64,000 nucleotides of DNA from Coenobita brevimanus (GCA_032717465.1 CM064732.1:19145139-19209138), one strand, 5' to 3'; positions 1 through 14,300 are shown, counted from the stretch's first letter. The notes: generated by a model not told the origin, from the sequence alone. Made by a program: numbers and translations.

Positions 1-948
1 AGTTAAAGTACTGGTTTGGAGGTAGCAAGAAAAAAAATTCAACAGACGTTGTAATGTCGAAGAGGCTAAAGGAAATTACAATAGAATCGAGGCAACAGGT
101 TGAAAAGGATTGCTGGGAATGAAGAAGCTTGCAGGAAGAGTATGAAAGGGACATTTTAAATAACAGCTGAAGTTGCATTTGAGTATGATGCAGAAAACTC
201 TGCTGAAATGAGGACTTTTAAATGCAGCCTTAGAGATATTAACGCCTTCAGGGGGAGGATTTTTTTTTCCTTGCCATCTCCATAATTCTTTTGCTTAAAC
301 TGGAAAGGACTGCAGGTGGTGGGACATAATAAAGCTAGATATCCTTCCCCGATCAAAAAGTATCCCTTAAGCTGCGAAAAATCACCTGCAGATAGAAAAA
401 TAAAGTTTCTGGATTTATGGGATTCTGTAAATATGAAACAGATAAAGGTACCGAAATCAAGAATGGAGAACGAAAACATCTGCGATATTTGCCGCACAGA
501 GGTTTGGTCGGTATGGTTCAGATAAATCTTTCGGAGAATGTTTGGACGTAGCCCATAAGCATCATAGGGAGTAAGGATTGGGTCTATGGCTGTACAGTCA
601 GTGTTTGTTAAGCTCAATCTTTATTCTTTAACACGTCCCACGGAAGACGGTTAAACTCTAAGTTCCTCAATTTGCTTTTGAGTAAATCGGAACAAGGGAG
701 AGGCAAACTATTTCCACAGTTAACATCAAGGTCGTTAATTGGACTGTTGGTAAAACTGGGTCAAGGAGAAACCAAGTTAAGTTCATGGTTAACATCTGTG
801 TCCCTAAATGTGTTTCTGGGTGAACCAGAACAAGGGGGAAGCCAAATACTTGATATCTATGCATGACTCGTCCCAGAGGAGAACTCAGGTAATCCAGTTA
901 CGAACTTTATATGATGCTGGAAATGTGTGGTCTGAGAATGACGCGAAG

Positions 949-950
<2 letters not shown>
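1..950. other. Unassigned non-coding DNA
   Basis: No gene or repeat family is recognised. Open frames are short, have no recognisable motif and occur on both strands, as expected by chance. Confidence 0.5.

Positions 951-1026
<76 letters not shown>
951..1026. repeat. (GT)n microsatellite
   Basis: An uninterrupted GT run of 38 units. The Cys-Val and Thr-His frames across it are artefacts of the dinucleotide. Confidence 0.97.
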
Positions 1027-1028
<2 letters not shown>

Positions 1029-1184
1029 TGATCTATTTATATTTACATTCTTGTAATTTATAATATTTGATTTAGTCTCATGTTGTACCATTTCCTAATC
1101 CTCCTTTATCCAGAGTATTTCTGAACACACCGATGTCCTTTGCGCGCACCACCTGCACTTTCAAACTATTCCAGAGATCTATAC

Positions 1185-2324
<1,140 letters not shown>

Positions 2325-2929
2325 TGGCGAAAGAAGGGTGCAAAAAGGCGAGCGGCGAAGCAGAAGGCAGCGGCTAAATTACTGTGTAGAGGAACGATTA
2401 ACGAGAAGGGGTGAAGTTTCAACTAAGGGAATAGTTATAGGTAGGTGGATACCTGCGCAAACAGGCCATAAAAATCAAAAGAACTTGTAAAAACAGCATA
2501 ACAAAACTAACGCATGAAGAAAACTGCAGCAATCATGTAAGATACAGGAACAGTAAAGTAGCTTGCCTTCCTCACCATATACAGTATTATGCAGACAGTG
2601 AATCGCTTTGACCATTGTTTTTTTTGGGCATCTCATGGAAAAGAATGTCCAAAGTGGCGAGCGTCATTTTGGAGCAATGGAGCTCACTCATAAAGGATTT
2701 CATGGCAACTGTTCCAATAATCCTTATTTTTATCAGTTCGTGTACTCGCCATCACTGTAAATATTGCCTGAGGAAGCAAAACACAGGAATGAACAATTTG
2801 TAGGTTAGCATCTTAAACGAAACCATCGCTGCGAAGGCTGCCTGTTACTCCCCTGTAGAGCGACTAGAGAGTGATTGCGAGTGTATGAGCGAGAGGTGGA
2901 TGAAAGGAGGTGAAGGACACCAAGAAAGA

Positions 2930-3095
2930 GATGGATAGGAAATAAAATACGAGAGTATACTAATGGTAGGGGGGGATCTGGGGATAGAGGGGTCGTTACT
3001 GAGTATTGGCAGAACCAACTGTAGATCTTTTTTATCAAGATCAGCCCTCACATAATGCATCATCAAACAACAGATGGATAGGTATATAGACAGAT
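2930..3095 (+). repeat. Dispersed repeat, copy 1 (partner near 17.4 kb)
   Basis: The region around 2990-3090 resembles 17,438-17,540 on the same strand. Shared landmarks include a GGGGT-GTT-TGA block, the word AGATCTTTTTTATCAAGATCA (AGTTCTTTTTGTCGAGGTCA in the partner), and a terminal ACAGATG. Similarity by eye is roughly two thirds over 100 bp. The family is not identified. Confidence 0.4.
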
Positions 3096-3469
3096 AGATT
3101 TCTCCCACTTCAAGCGCAAAAAGGTAACAAGCAAAACAGTTGGTGAAAAAAATTACGTTCAAGTACACAACGGCTTAAAAAATTCAATAGCGGTTGATCA
3201 GTTTACTTGAAATTTGAATACCACATCAAACGCGGATTACAGTTTTGTAAGATGCAAAAAGACAGGCGTGCAATTTGGTGGGATTGTGATAGAGCAATTT
3301 CCTAACTACCTGAGTACCATCAGTCTAAGGTAGTCAGGTAATTATCTATTTGGGTAGGGTATGAGCTGCCCAAGCCATTCAAATGTGGCATCACAAGACT
3401 CCGTTGTAGTATGATAATTAGCCAATAAAATGAGTAAATCTCAACAAGCAAAATTAAGAATATAATTCC

Positions 3470-3640
3470 ACACCACGCTAGACCATCCCCACGCACACAC
3501 TCACTACAGCATTACCACAACCAACCACAAAATTATCATACCACACCACCACCACAAGACTGCTTTACTCCACAATACACCACCCATACTCTCATTACAC
3601 CGCACGCCGCGCCACATCACACTACAAAATACCAGAATTT
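3470..3640. repeat. CCACA-rich degenerate tract (left member of an inverted pair)
   Basis: The tract is made of irregular ACCAC/CACAC words with almost no G. The complementary composition (GTGGTGTGG words) appears at 4670-4790, so the two form a loose inverted pair about 1.2 kb apart. Confidence 0.45.
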
Positions 3641-4669
3641 GCAGTGATTGATTTTAAAACCTTATTTTTTCTGGTTTTATTCACGATACCTTATCCTGTT
3701 TAATTCATACAGTTTGTAATGAACTGTACTTTTGCAATCCAGTAATGAAAACAAATACAGGTACTTAAAAAAAGTAATTTTATGAAATTTGACAGGAATG
3801 AAATGGTGTCTGAAGTTTTTTTTTTTTTTTTTGGAGGGGAAGGGCACCACAGTTAATGTTCTTTCTCTGCAAATCATCTAGCTAAATAATTACATACTAT
3901 ATTTCAGTTATGTTTTTCTGCATCCTCTGCCTCATGATTTCTGCATGACATTAGTACCTCATTGATGCCCATAAATCAGAATATAGGTATATGAGTAAAA
4001 CGGAACACAGCGAATTTTCAAATTTCTCATATACCAAATGTGATGACAGCATGCTGCATGGTAGTTTTTTCAAACCTCATTTCCGATTTTTTCCCATATC
4101 ATCATTAAGTTTGGTTCATACTCTTTTCATCTGGTAGTACTTTGCTATTCAGTAAATAAGAACAAAATACTTTTCAACGCTCTCCTACGCAGGTTAATTT
4201 CTTCAAAAAGTAAAACGGTACATAAACATTCAGCATAAAGTACACAAACGTTTTTCCTTTTCAGACTCACTTTAACTCTGTAGCTATTAGATTTATTTAC
4301 CATAAGTTTAGTGTACCGTCTTCCTCATGATTTCCTCCCTCCATCACTACCACAGTCACGTCCATGCATCAAAATATGGCATTACAGGGTGAAACCGAAA
4401 ACCATTTTCTTTGTTTCTTAAATTTTGAATATGTCCTCATCTCACCCACTTTGTTAATTTAAGTCGTCCCTGAGAAAATAAGACTTTTTCTTTACGTTTG
4501 GTAGGATCATTTTCGTAACAATATAATTATGTGTATGGGCCGAAAATGTCACAGCAAAAAAAAAAAAAAAAAAGTCTCACTGCATTTATTTTATCAGTCA
4601 CCCACCACCGTTCACGGGAACTTAGACCTTTGTGAGACTAGTAACTCAGGCGCTGACAAGGAGGTCTAT
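3641..4669. other. AT-rich DNA with a faint internal duplication
   Basis: Around 3928-3985 (CCTCATGATTTCTGCATGAC, then a CAT-AAATCA-AATATAGG pattern) and 4320-4379 (CCTCATGATTTCCTCCCTCC, then CATCAAAATATGG) look like diverged copies about 390 bp apart. There are A/T homopolymers near 3818 and 4556. No gene is seen. Confidence 0.35.
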
Positions 4670-4790
4670 GCCTATGATGTGGTGTGGAGTGAAAGGGTGA
4701 TTTTGTGTGAGATGGTGTTGAATTGTGTGTTGTGATGTATGTAGTGTGGTATGATGCAATGTGGTGTGGCGTGGTGTGGCTTTGCGAAAA
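4670..4790. repeat. TGTGG-rich degenerate tract (right member of an inverted pair)
   Basis: Built from GTGGTGTGG and TGTGATG words, the complement of the CCACA-rich tract at 3470-3640. Confidence 0.45.
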
Positions 4791-6203
<1,413 letters not shown>

Positions 6204-6594
6204 AGAGTAGACTGTAGCACCAGTCGAGCAGGGAGGTACTCTTAAGATGGATGAAATGCTGGTGACAGGAAGAGCTGGAGCTCCTTTTTCATCAGCCCTC
6301 GGGATTGGTTCCTGACCATCCCCTTTTGCTGAATTTTTACAGTGTGCCAGTAACACAGACAGTAGGCCAGCGTACTCTCCAATACAAGTTTCTCTAACTG
6401 TCAACACCAAACTTCATGTACATTACACACAACACTTCATATTCAAATTTCAACCCAAATGGCGTTGTTTAACTAAGTCTTGGAGTCTCCAAGGTGGGGG
6501 AGGGGGGACCAAAAATGCCCCCCAGATCCGCCTCTCTTCCGGTGACGACATAACAAGATGCCTGGAACCATTGTCTGACTCACTTCTTCATTTC

Positions 6595-8055
6595 TGCCAC
6601 ATTCGCAGCTTTTCGTCTAACTATCTGTTGAGCACCACCCCTCCTCCTTTAAACCTCACCCTTTCTTCCTAACTGAGACTCAGCTGTCTGAGACGACTGA
6701 TAGCAAACCCTTCTCTGTATCCTCCTACTTTCTCCATGCTCATTTCAAAGCAACGACTTATCTTGTTCTTGTGTTCCTGAACTTGATTTTTCTGAATTCT
6801 CTACTCTCTGGCTTCGGCTTTCCTGTCGTTCTCAGACTAAATATATCTGTGCTGTTTACTTATCCCCTGATTCTACTGACTATGGAAAATTCTTCGACTA
6901 TCTTACTTCTGTGATACAGCACATTATCCATTTCTCCGTTCTCTGAGATCTCCATCACTGCCGATTTTTTTTACGTTCACCACCACCTTTGGCTCTCCTC
7001 TCCTTTAATTGATTCACCTGGTGAACAAGCCTACATCTTTTCTATTCTTAATGACCTACAGCAGATTGTACAGCATCCTACTCATATCCCTGACTGCCTT
7101 GGAGAGAGTTCCAAAATACTTAACCTCTTCCTTACAACTAATCCTTCTGCTTACGTTGTAAATCTTTCTTCTCCGTTTGGCTCCTCCGATCGCAGCCTTA
7201 TCACTGTAACCTGTCCTATTGCTCCAGTATGGCCAGTGGACCCTCCAAAGGAACGTCAACTGTGGCACTTTGGAGCTGCTGATAGAGAGGCCCTCAGGCA
7301 ATACTTCTTTGATTTTCCCTGGAATGATTATTGCTTCCATGGAAGAGAGTCATCAGAGCGTGCCAGGCGCATTACGAAGCTTATTCTTTCGGGCATGGAA
7401 GCGTACATTCCATCCTCTTACCCTTTGACTAATGCAAGAAAGCCTTGGTTTAATTACGCTTGTACTAACTCTGTTCACAACAAGGAGAGGGCCCACAAAA
7501 GGTACCAGAGCCAACCCATCCTTGAATCTCATCTTTTTTATGTTCCTGCCCAGAATTGTGCTATGTCTATTCTTCACTCCGCTAAAAATGATTTCATCCG
7601 TACTAACTGCTCTGAATTGTCCAACTCGAATTCTTACCTCTCCTTCTAGCACCTTGTCAAAAACCTCTCTAACAACTTTACCTCGTCACCCTTCCCTCCT
7701 CTTTTCTATTCTGATGGTTTTTCTTCTACTGATAAAGCAGAACTCTTCATTCAGACTTTCTCCCCCAGTTCCACCTTAGACGATTCCGGTGCTGTTTCTC
7801 CATCACTTCCCCCCTCTGACTTCATCATGGCTGCCATTAAAATTTCTTCAATTGATGTATTTTCTTCCACCACTGGCCTCTACAGTATATTAACAAGGCA
7901 TATGGGCCTGATGGGGTCCCATCTGTTGTCCTCAAGAACTGTGCTTCTGTGCTTACACCCTGCCTAAGTAATCTCTTGCGTATTTGTCAATCAACTTGCA
8001 CTTTTCCTCCTTCCTGAAAATTTTGCTCTCATTCAGCTTGTCCCAACGACGAAAT
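6595..8055 (+). pseudogene. Family A jockey-like LINE, copy 1: endonuclease plus start of reverse transcriptase (decayed)
   Basis: Translated in several frames, this resembles the endonuclease half of a jockey-type non-LTR element. It begins near an LTETQLSE-like segment (6670-6690) and continues through a YLSPNSSDY-like block, a decayed DFN.HH site, and an LGESSKILNLFLTTN block at about 7099-7146. It then runs into the endonuclease-RT linker (DFPWNDYCF, PWFNYAC) at 7236-7649, and to the RT entry motif AYGPDGVPP, broken near 7900. The linker and RT start match the intact copy at 55.2 kb. Several frameshifts and stops separate the blocks. The copy stops abruptly near 8055 and has no polymerase core, so it is 3'-truncated, unlike ordinary 5' truncation; a later deletion is likely. 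It is certainly non-functional. Confidence 0.85.
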
Positions 8056-8784
8056 GAGTATCATGCTAAACTCCCAGACCCTCCAAGGGGCCAGCATAGC
8101 CAATGTCAGAGTTACCTACTGTGGCTTAGTAGAACCAATCTCACTGAGTTACTAACTGTGGTCTAGAGGATTCAGTGATGATGAGTTACTAACAGATCAA
8201 TTTGCTACCCTCAGAGAGTCAATGGGACACTTACAGGTGTACCTTCTTAAGACCTCCTGCCGCCCCCAGATGATTCCCTGAGATTTGAGTCTTTTTCACA
8301 AAGAGTTTGAAGCTGAGAAATAATAAACATTAAGATTCTTTATGTGTATGAGGTAAAGTTTGTGAAATGGGCTCCCTAGGATCTTTGTACTCGTACTCTA
8401 CTTCCCTGTGTGTTGCCCTCCTGTGGAGCGAATAACCCCAAGGAGCCAACAGGAAACGAATTGATTGTTGTACAATGTACAGTCGTTTATTGTTCGATCT
8501 ACATTACAAAGCACACATTTTCCAGCTGTAATTTATGAACAATCATAGACCGTTCTCGTTGACTGACCCTGGTCTGTCTGGCCGGGCTGACTCAAGAACT
8601 ACTGGTAAGAAACTGCCCTTGCAGGGCCGTCCTATGCAGTGAACCGATGTTCCCTTGTGATTGACAGTCCCTTGCAACAGCGAGGCTCTGGGAAAAGTAT
8701 GGAGGTTTGGTTCCTGAATGGACGTAGCAGTTGCTTCTCCACTCAGTGAACAGGGACACCGTAGCAGGCTCCACATCACCCTGT
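8056..8784. other. Unassigned DNA
   Basis: No gene or known repeat is recognised between the broken LINE and the hairpin repeat. Confidence 0.4.
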
Positions 8785-9019
8785 TGTCTGGTTATATGGG
8801 TACCATATAATGGTTTCCTGGTTAACAAGAAATTATTGGGCTTATCACTCTGTGAAGACACTGTAGAACCACCAGAAATGGAAAGAAGAGTAATAATGAA
8901 TGGCAGGAAGGAAAATGGGAAGTAGGAGATGGTAGGCAGAGATACAGTGATAAAGGTAAAGGAAGAAGTAGACAGCACTACATGCAGTGAGTAAATGATG
9001 GTTGCCACCATCTACCACA
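8785..9019 (-). repeat. Dispersed hairpin repeat, copy 1
   Basis: Read on the minus strand, this begins with a GTGGTAGATGGTGGCAACCATCAT-like block (positions 9019-8997). It continues through a pyrimidine-rich segment and a hairpin at 8836-8809 (arms AATAATTTCTTG and CAGGAAACCATT), then an ACCCATATAACCA word. The same order occurs on the plus strand at 29,656-29,975 and, shortened, at 57,321-57,600 at the head of a family-C LINE. The stem here is partly broken by mismatches and a G:U pair. This may be a SINE-like unit or a LINE 5'-end fragment. Confidence 0.6.
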
Positions 9020-9704
9020 AGCATCAACACTAAAGACAGTAAGGGATATTCATGAGGAAGAATACAATTAGCTGATTGAAAAAGTGTATATTGGTGTAAG
9101 ATTAAAAAAAAAAAAAAAGGTGGACGCATACGATAAAAGATGCAAGAAAAAATTGGAAAGACAAAAAACACAGAAGCTATTATATTGGCATAATGAGGGA
9201 GAAACATTTGTAGGATACAGATGCTGGAAGAAGGCTGGCATCGTCAAACGTTTAGCAGCGAAAAATGCTTTTTTGTGTATGTGTATGTGAAGGGGGGGGG
9301 GGAGGAATAAACTGATAACGATATCGTAATGTGAAAGTTTTCCATTCACCTCAGGGATCCATGAGACGGTTGCCTTCTTATGTGTATGTTTCAAATGTGA
9401 TTTGCGCAGACAAAAGTGAACAATGATAATGAATATAATCACGACTCAGTGAGTGAAATTACTTGGATGAAGGAGTGCATGTGGAATCGCCTGAGGAATT
9501 CAGTGGACAAACTACCAAAAAATGCTGACAGAACTAGGTTTAGATATATGTAATAGTTGTGGTTAAATGTAGGTATATGTAATAGTTGCGGTTACTTGGT
9601 AATCACTTGTTGGTCGAGTATGTGGAAGAGGAGCGAGAAAAAAGGCTAAAACGAAAAAAAAAAAAAGCGAAAAATTTAGTTTCATGGCCAGGAGAGCTAT
9701 AGTA
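9020..9704. other. Unassigned DNA with homopolymer runs
   Basis: Contains A runs near 9104 and 9654 and a G run near 9292. No gene or family is recognised. Confidence 0.4.
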
Positions 9705-10260
9705 TTAAGTTTCACCTAACGCCAGACGATTCTTCTTCGTTTTTTGTTTTGTTTTGTTCTTTTTTTTTTTTTTTTTTTTTTTTAGTAGTGTGGTTACAAA
9801 AGCCTGTGAGTATGAATAGTGGCATCAATATCAGTGTCATGATCGGGACAACTCTACTATGCTATTGCAGCTAACGGGAATGTCAATCAGCAAAGAGTAG
9901 AAGTGAGTCATATGAGTGCTATTACTAAGACCAATGGCCTTTTCATGGTAGCGATAATTCTGGCATACTATTCCAACTTCTGTAATGCCAGACGATTTTC
10001 TTCAATTGAGAGTGAGTCACAGGAGCCTGAGAGACAACACTGGTATTACTAACAGTTTCACGTCTGACGCATTACTCTTACAGCTAACACCAGGCGATTT
10101 TGTTTGGCCGAGTGAATATGGGAGTCTTTTACTTTTACTACTGGTACGATTAAATTTTCTTAGTTGGGACGAGTGCAGTACACCACTGCAGCTGACGCCG
10201 GATTTTTTTTTATTTCCAGTTAGATCATACGAGCCTGAGAGAGTTAAAGGAAAGAGAAGG
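9705..10260. repeat. Degenerate tandem array, about 100-150 bp period
   Basis: The block (A/C)GCCAGACGATT or its variants recurs near 9719, 9985, 10,090 and 10,195. It is often preceded by GCAGCTAAC-like words and followed by GAGTGAGTCA...GAGCCTGAGAG. A poly-T run (about 9759-9783) interrupts the first unit. Units are diverged and unevenly spaced. Confidence 0.5.
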
Positions 10261-10346
10261 AGATGAGGACCATGAACGAGATAGAAGGATATAACAAGAG
10301 TATTTAAAGAGAGAGGCATCTTGAGATAGAACCAGAAAAAAAAGAG

Positions 10347-10387
<41 letters not shown>

Positions 10388-11419
10388 CCTGAAGGAGGCA
10401 GATTTGCAAAGGAGAGATGTACTGAAGAGGAAATGACAGGCAAATGAGGGGCATGTCTAAAACAAGGTGAAAGGATAAGTTTGAGCATCTATATGAAGGA
10501 GCGTGACAGGTGAAAAGTAAGAAAAGAACTGCATAAATAAGAGACAGTAATGAAGGGGACAGATTGGAAAGGGAAAGATCTTTACCAAACAGATATTGAC
10601 TGGAGAATAAGAAGAGAAAAGTCAAGAACTAGATGGAAGGATAAAAGGAGTCAATCAAGCGCAAGTAACTTTGGGTAGAAGTAGGGAAAATGGGACTGTT
10701 CAAAGAAGAGAGATTAATGAACAGGACAAAGGGAGAGACATCCATCAATGAGAGTGGGAAATTGAAACGTAAGAGTAGAACGCTCCCAGCGACAGTTCCT
10801 ATACGGTTTTCCTCTCGTAAGCCCTGCGTATTAACAAATCTTCAGGCAAATATCCACACCAAGTAAATTAATCCTTTTAAAAAGATGACGTCTTTCTTTT
10901 TATTCTTGCCATCTCCAGGCGACTTTTGTTGGAAAAAGGTAAATTTTTCGAGCTGGAGGAGTTAAGCATTTATCAACCCCAACAACATTGGAAATCTTTC
11001 TTAAGTTGAATAACATCACATGATGAAAGCACTATGGAAATAAGCGTCATTGTAGTGAATGCTCATGCACAATTGTGTGATTTTAGTGAGCAATGCAGGT
11101 GTCACAATTACCGAAGAAGGTGCCTTATGTGTTATCATACCCGATAATCAGTTTAGTTTATGATTCCATCGCCAGTTGGTCTGATGCACTGAGTCGCTGC
11201 GTGAGTCAAATGACTCAGGCCCATTACAGCACGCACTGGTAAGGTTTGAAATTAATGGTGATAATTTCAACCACAGCTGTATGCTTGAATCCCTTCTGCT
11301 TGAAGAGGACCGTCATTATTTCCGCCTTGCCTCCTACAAGGTATTTTTTATTAAACATATAGAAAACATTTACTTGCAAAAATGTTGCTGAAGTATTTCT
11401 GACTCCTTCAGTTTGAAAG

Positions 11420-11421
<2 letters not shown>
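10261..11421. other. Unassigned DNA with a short (GA)n run
   Basis: A purine-rich stretch holds a GA run at about 10,348-10,384. The remainder, to 11,400, shows no recognisable gene or repeat. Confidence 0.4.

Positions 11422-11505
<84 letters not shown>
11422..11505. repeat. Compound (CT)/(AT)/(GT) microsatellite
   Basis: CT to about 11,456, AT to 11,471, GT to 11,505. It directly abuts the 3' end of the minus-strand LINE fragment that follows. Confidence 0.95.
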
Positions 11506-11508
<3 letters not shown>

Positions 11509-11511
11509 AAG

Positions 11512-12466
11512 AAAGAACTAAAGGCCAGGAGCCCGCAAACTGTTCCTTCCAAGAAAAAAACAAAAACAATAAAAAAGAGAGCCAAATTCAAGATCCGATC
11601 ATTTCGAGATGCCTGGACACACTGCGTTTGAGAGACTGGAGATCATAGGAAGCAAGAAATACAGACAAAGGGAGACAGTTCCAGAGTTGACCTGTTGCAT
11701 AAATGAAGGACTGGGAGTAACGGTTACGTCTTGCATTAGAGAGTTGGACAGAAAAGGGATGAGAATTTGTTGCTAGACGGGTGTTAGGCGCCCGACGTAG
11801 AGGTAGCAGGATGCAGGCAGACGGTTCAGAGGAGCAGTGACCATTGAAGTAGCGATAGAAAAGAGATAAAGATGCAAAAGTGCGGCGTAGATTAAAGCAA
11901 TTGGAAGATAGTTAGAGGGTTGGGAGTGGTCACCCTTCTTTGAGACTGGCGGAATGAGAGCAAACTTCCAGCATACTAACGATAAGAAAGATGGTTATGA
12001 TAGGAAAGGTGCTTTAAAATTTTTCTGTTAAGAATTGATTCGAAAACTTTTGAGACACAGGATGTTAAAGCAATTGGAAGATAGTTAGAGGACTGGGAAT
12101 GGTCACCCTTCTTTGGGACTGGCAGAATTAGAGCAAACTTCCAGCAAGAGGGAAAGGTACTGTACAAGATGATAGACAAAGGCGATAGAGTTTACCTAAG
12201 CAAGGTGTAAGCACAGAAGCACGGTTCTTGAGGAAAACAGGAGGGATTCCATGAGGCCCACATGACTTGTTAGTACTGAGGCCAGTGATGGCAGAATATA
12301 CATCAGCTAAAGAGTTTTTAATGTCAGCCATGAGGAAGTCAGAGGGGGGAAGTGATGGTGGAACAGCACCGGAATCGTCTAAGGTGGAACTGGAGGAGGA
12401 AGTCTGAGCGAAGAGATCTGCTTTATCAGTAGAAGAAATAGCTAGAGTGCCATCAGAGTAGAAAAG
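11512..12466 (-). pseudogene. Family A jockey-like LINE, copy 2, internally deleted and partly duplicated
   Basis: The minus strand has two separated parts of the family seen intact at 55.2 kb. Positions 12,466-12,128 encode the RT entry (MADIKNSLADVYSAITGL, CGPHGIPPVFLKN, LTPCLGKLYRLCLS). Positions 11,885-11,512 match the extreme 3' end (SVSRHLEMIGS-like end and the following UTR). The catalytic RT core is missing. The stretch at 11,890-11,973 is repeated at 12,064-12,147 (both contain AAAGCAATTGGAAGATAGTTAGAGG on the plus strand), so a local duplication accompanied the deletion. The 3' end runs straight into the CT/AT/GT microsatellite. Non-functional. Confidence 0.85.
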
Positions 12467-12865
12467 ATCTGTCTATCTATATATCTATATCTATATCTAT
12501 ATCTATATCTATATCCATATCTATATATATCTCTATCAATATATCTATATATCTCAATCTCTATCTATATATCTATATCTCTATCTATATCTCTATCTCT
12601 ATCTATATATCTATATATCTCTATCTCTATCTCTATCTATATATCTATATCTATCTATATATCTATATCTATCTATATATCTATCTGTATATCTATATAT
12701 CTATCTATATCTATATATCTATCTGTATATCTATATATCTCTATCTCTATCTATATATCTATATCTATGTCTATATATCTATCTATATCTCTATATTTAT
12801 CTGTATCTATCTATCTCTATCTATCTCTAACCGTATCTATCTCTATATATATCTCTATCTCTCTA

Positions 12866-12963
<98 letters not shown>

Positions 12964-12976
12964 CAGTATATATATA
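12467..12976. repeat. 0.5-kb ATCT/CTAT-type compound microsatellite
   Basis: About 400 bp of mixed TATC, TATCTA and CTCTAT words is followed by a CT run (about 12,870-12,940) and a TA run ending at the mariner insertion site. It is one of the largest simple-repeat blocks in the window. Confidence 0.95.
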
Positions 12977-13007
12977 CAGGGTGAGCACAAAAACACTCCT
13001 TGATTTC
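12977..13007 (+). repeat. Mariner left terminal inverted repeat
   Basis: 31 bp, identical in inverted orientation to 14,301-14,331, and flanked by TA on its outer side. Confidence 0.95.
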
Positions 13008-13139
13008 AAGTAGTTATATCAAAACTTATTGAAATATATAAATATGGTGACCGCAGATACATTAACTCAAAAACTTTCTTTTCTCACCCGCAAAATTTCT
13101 GTGCACCCCTCCCACCGCCAGAGGGCAGTGAACTCCAAG

Positions 13140-14204
13140 ATGGCGCTCACCCCACAGCAACGCAGCTGGTGCGTGTTGGAATTTGCTAAAACAAACAGTG
13201 TTGTGACCGTGCAGAGTGCTTTCACGCGCAAATTTAATGTGGATTCGCCTACTAACAATTCCATTCTGAAGTGGTACAACAATTTCATTGAGAAAGGATG
13301 CATCTGTGATCAGAGAAAGTGACATTCAGGCCGACCATCGGTCTCGGAGCAAGTTGTTGATCGCATCAGAGAAGTCTTCGTGCGCAGCCCCAAGAAGTCA
13401 ACACGCAGAGCTAGCCGACAGTTACGCGTCCCACAAAGCACGGTAAGCAAGACTTTACACAAACTGTTGCGGTTTCACCCTTACAAGCTGAAAGTGGTCC
13501 AAAAGTTTCACACGCAAAACAATGGAACACGACTTGAATTTTGCAGGAATCTCCAGGCGTTAATTGAAAATGACGAGAACCTGCTGTCAAAGATCATTTT
13601 CAGTGATGAGACGATCTTCCACTTAAGTGGAAAGGTTAACAGGCACAATGTGAGGATATGGGGGAGTGAGAATCCGCATGCCACCCTGGAGGTTGAACGT
13701 GACTCCCCCCAAATTAATGAGTTTTGTGCCGTATCAGAGCGGACTGTGTGCAGCCCGATTATCTTTGAGGGACAAACCATTACTGGCCAAAGTTACCTGG
13801 AAATGCTAACCAACTGGCTCATTCCAAAACTATCTGCTGAGGGTGGTGACTACCTTTTTCAGGAAGATGGCGCACCGCCACAATGGCTTCTTGCTGTCCG
13901 AAAATTTCTCAGCGAGCACCTGCCAAACAGATGGATTGGCCACGCTGGACAAAATGACCAGGTGTTTTGCAAGTGGCCCCCGAGATCACCGGACATAACT
14001 GTTTGTGACTTTTTCCTTTGGGGGTACTTGAAGGACAAAGTTTATGTACCTCCACTACCTGCAACCTTGGAAGATCTGCAGGAACACATCACTGAAGCAG
14101 TACACTCGATCACACCGGATATGTTCCAGAGAGTCTGGACCGAGCTAGATTATCGCATCGATGTTTGCCGAGTAATGGGCGGGGCGCACATCGAATGTCT
14201 GTGA
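13140..14204 (+). pseudogene. Mariner transposase, one premature stop
   Basis: The preferred start is the ATG at 13,140 (MALTPQQRSW); an in-frame ATG at 13,029 is possible but extends beyond the family's usual start. The product would be 354 codons: an N-terminal helix-turn-helix pair (about residues 1-115, including GRPSVSEQVV and STRRASRQL), then a DDE/D catalytic domain. Catalytic aspartates lie at residues 156 (IFSDET), 243 (FQEDGAPP) and 285 (PRSPDITVCDFFLWG), 41 residues separating the last two, the DD41D spacing. The end (DYRIDVCRVMGGAHIE) is typical of the family. A TGA at 13,320-13,322 breaks the linker just before HSGRPS; C-to-T at a CGA codon would explain it. All catalytic residues survive. 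Confidence 0.92.
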
Positions 14205-14300
14205 TACCAACCCGATACCACATGAAACTTTATGAAATCATGCAACTGTAGCCACCAGTGTGTAAGAATATTCCAGTAAAGGTACATTCTATATCTGTTG

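Noticed and set aside
808..1056. Cys-Val and Thr-His repeat proteins over GT/CA runs (also at 1133-1471, 2018-2422, 22,072-22,445, 48,254-48,733)
   Set aside because: Translations of dinucleotide microsatellites; both strands and several frames are open for compositional reasons.
7432..7779. 115-codon frame inside the first LINE fragment
   Set aside because: Out of frame with the LINE protein (YFPAQN/NDFIR blocks are in another frame).
13508..13780. Minus-strand frame within the mariner
   Set aside because: Antisense of the transposase.
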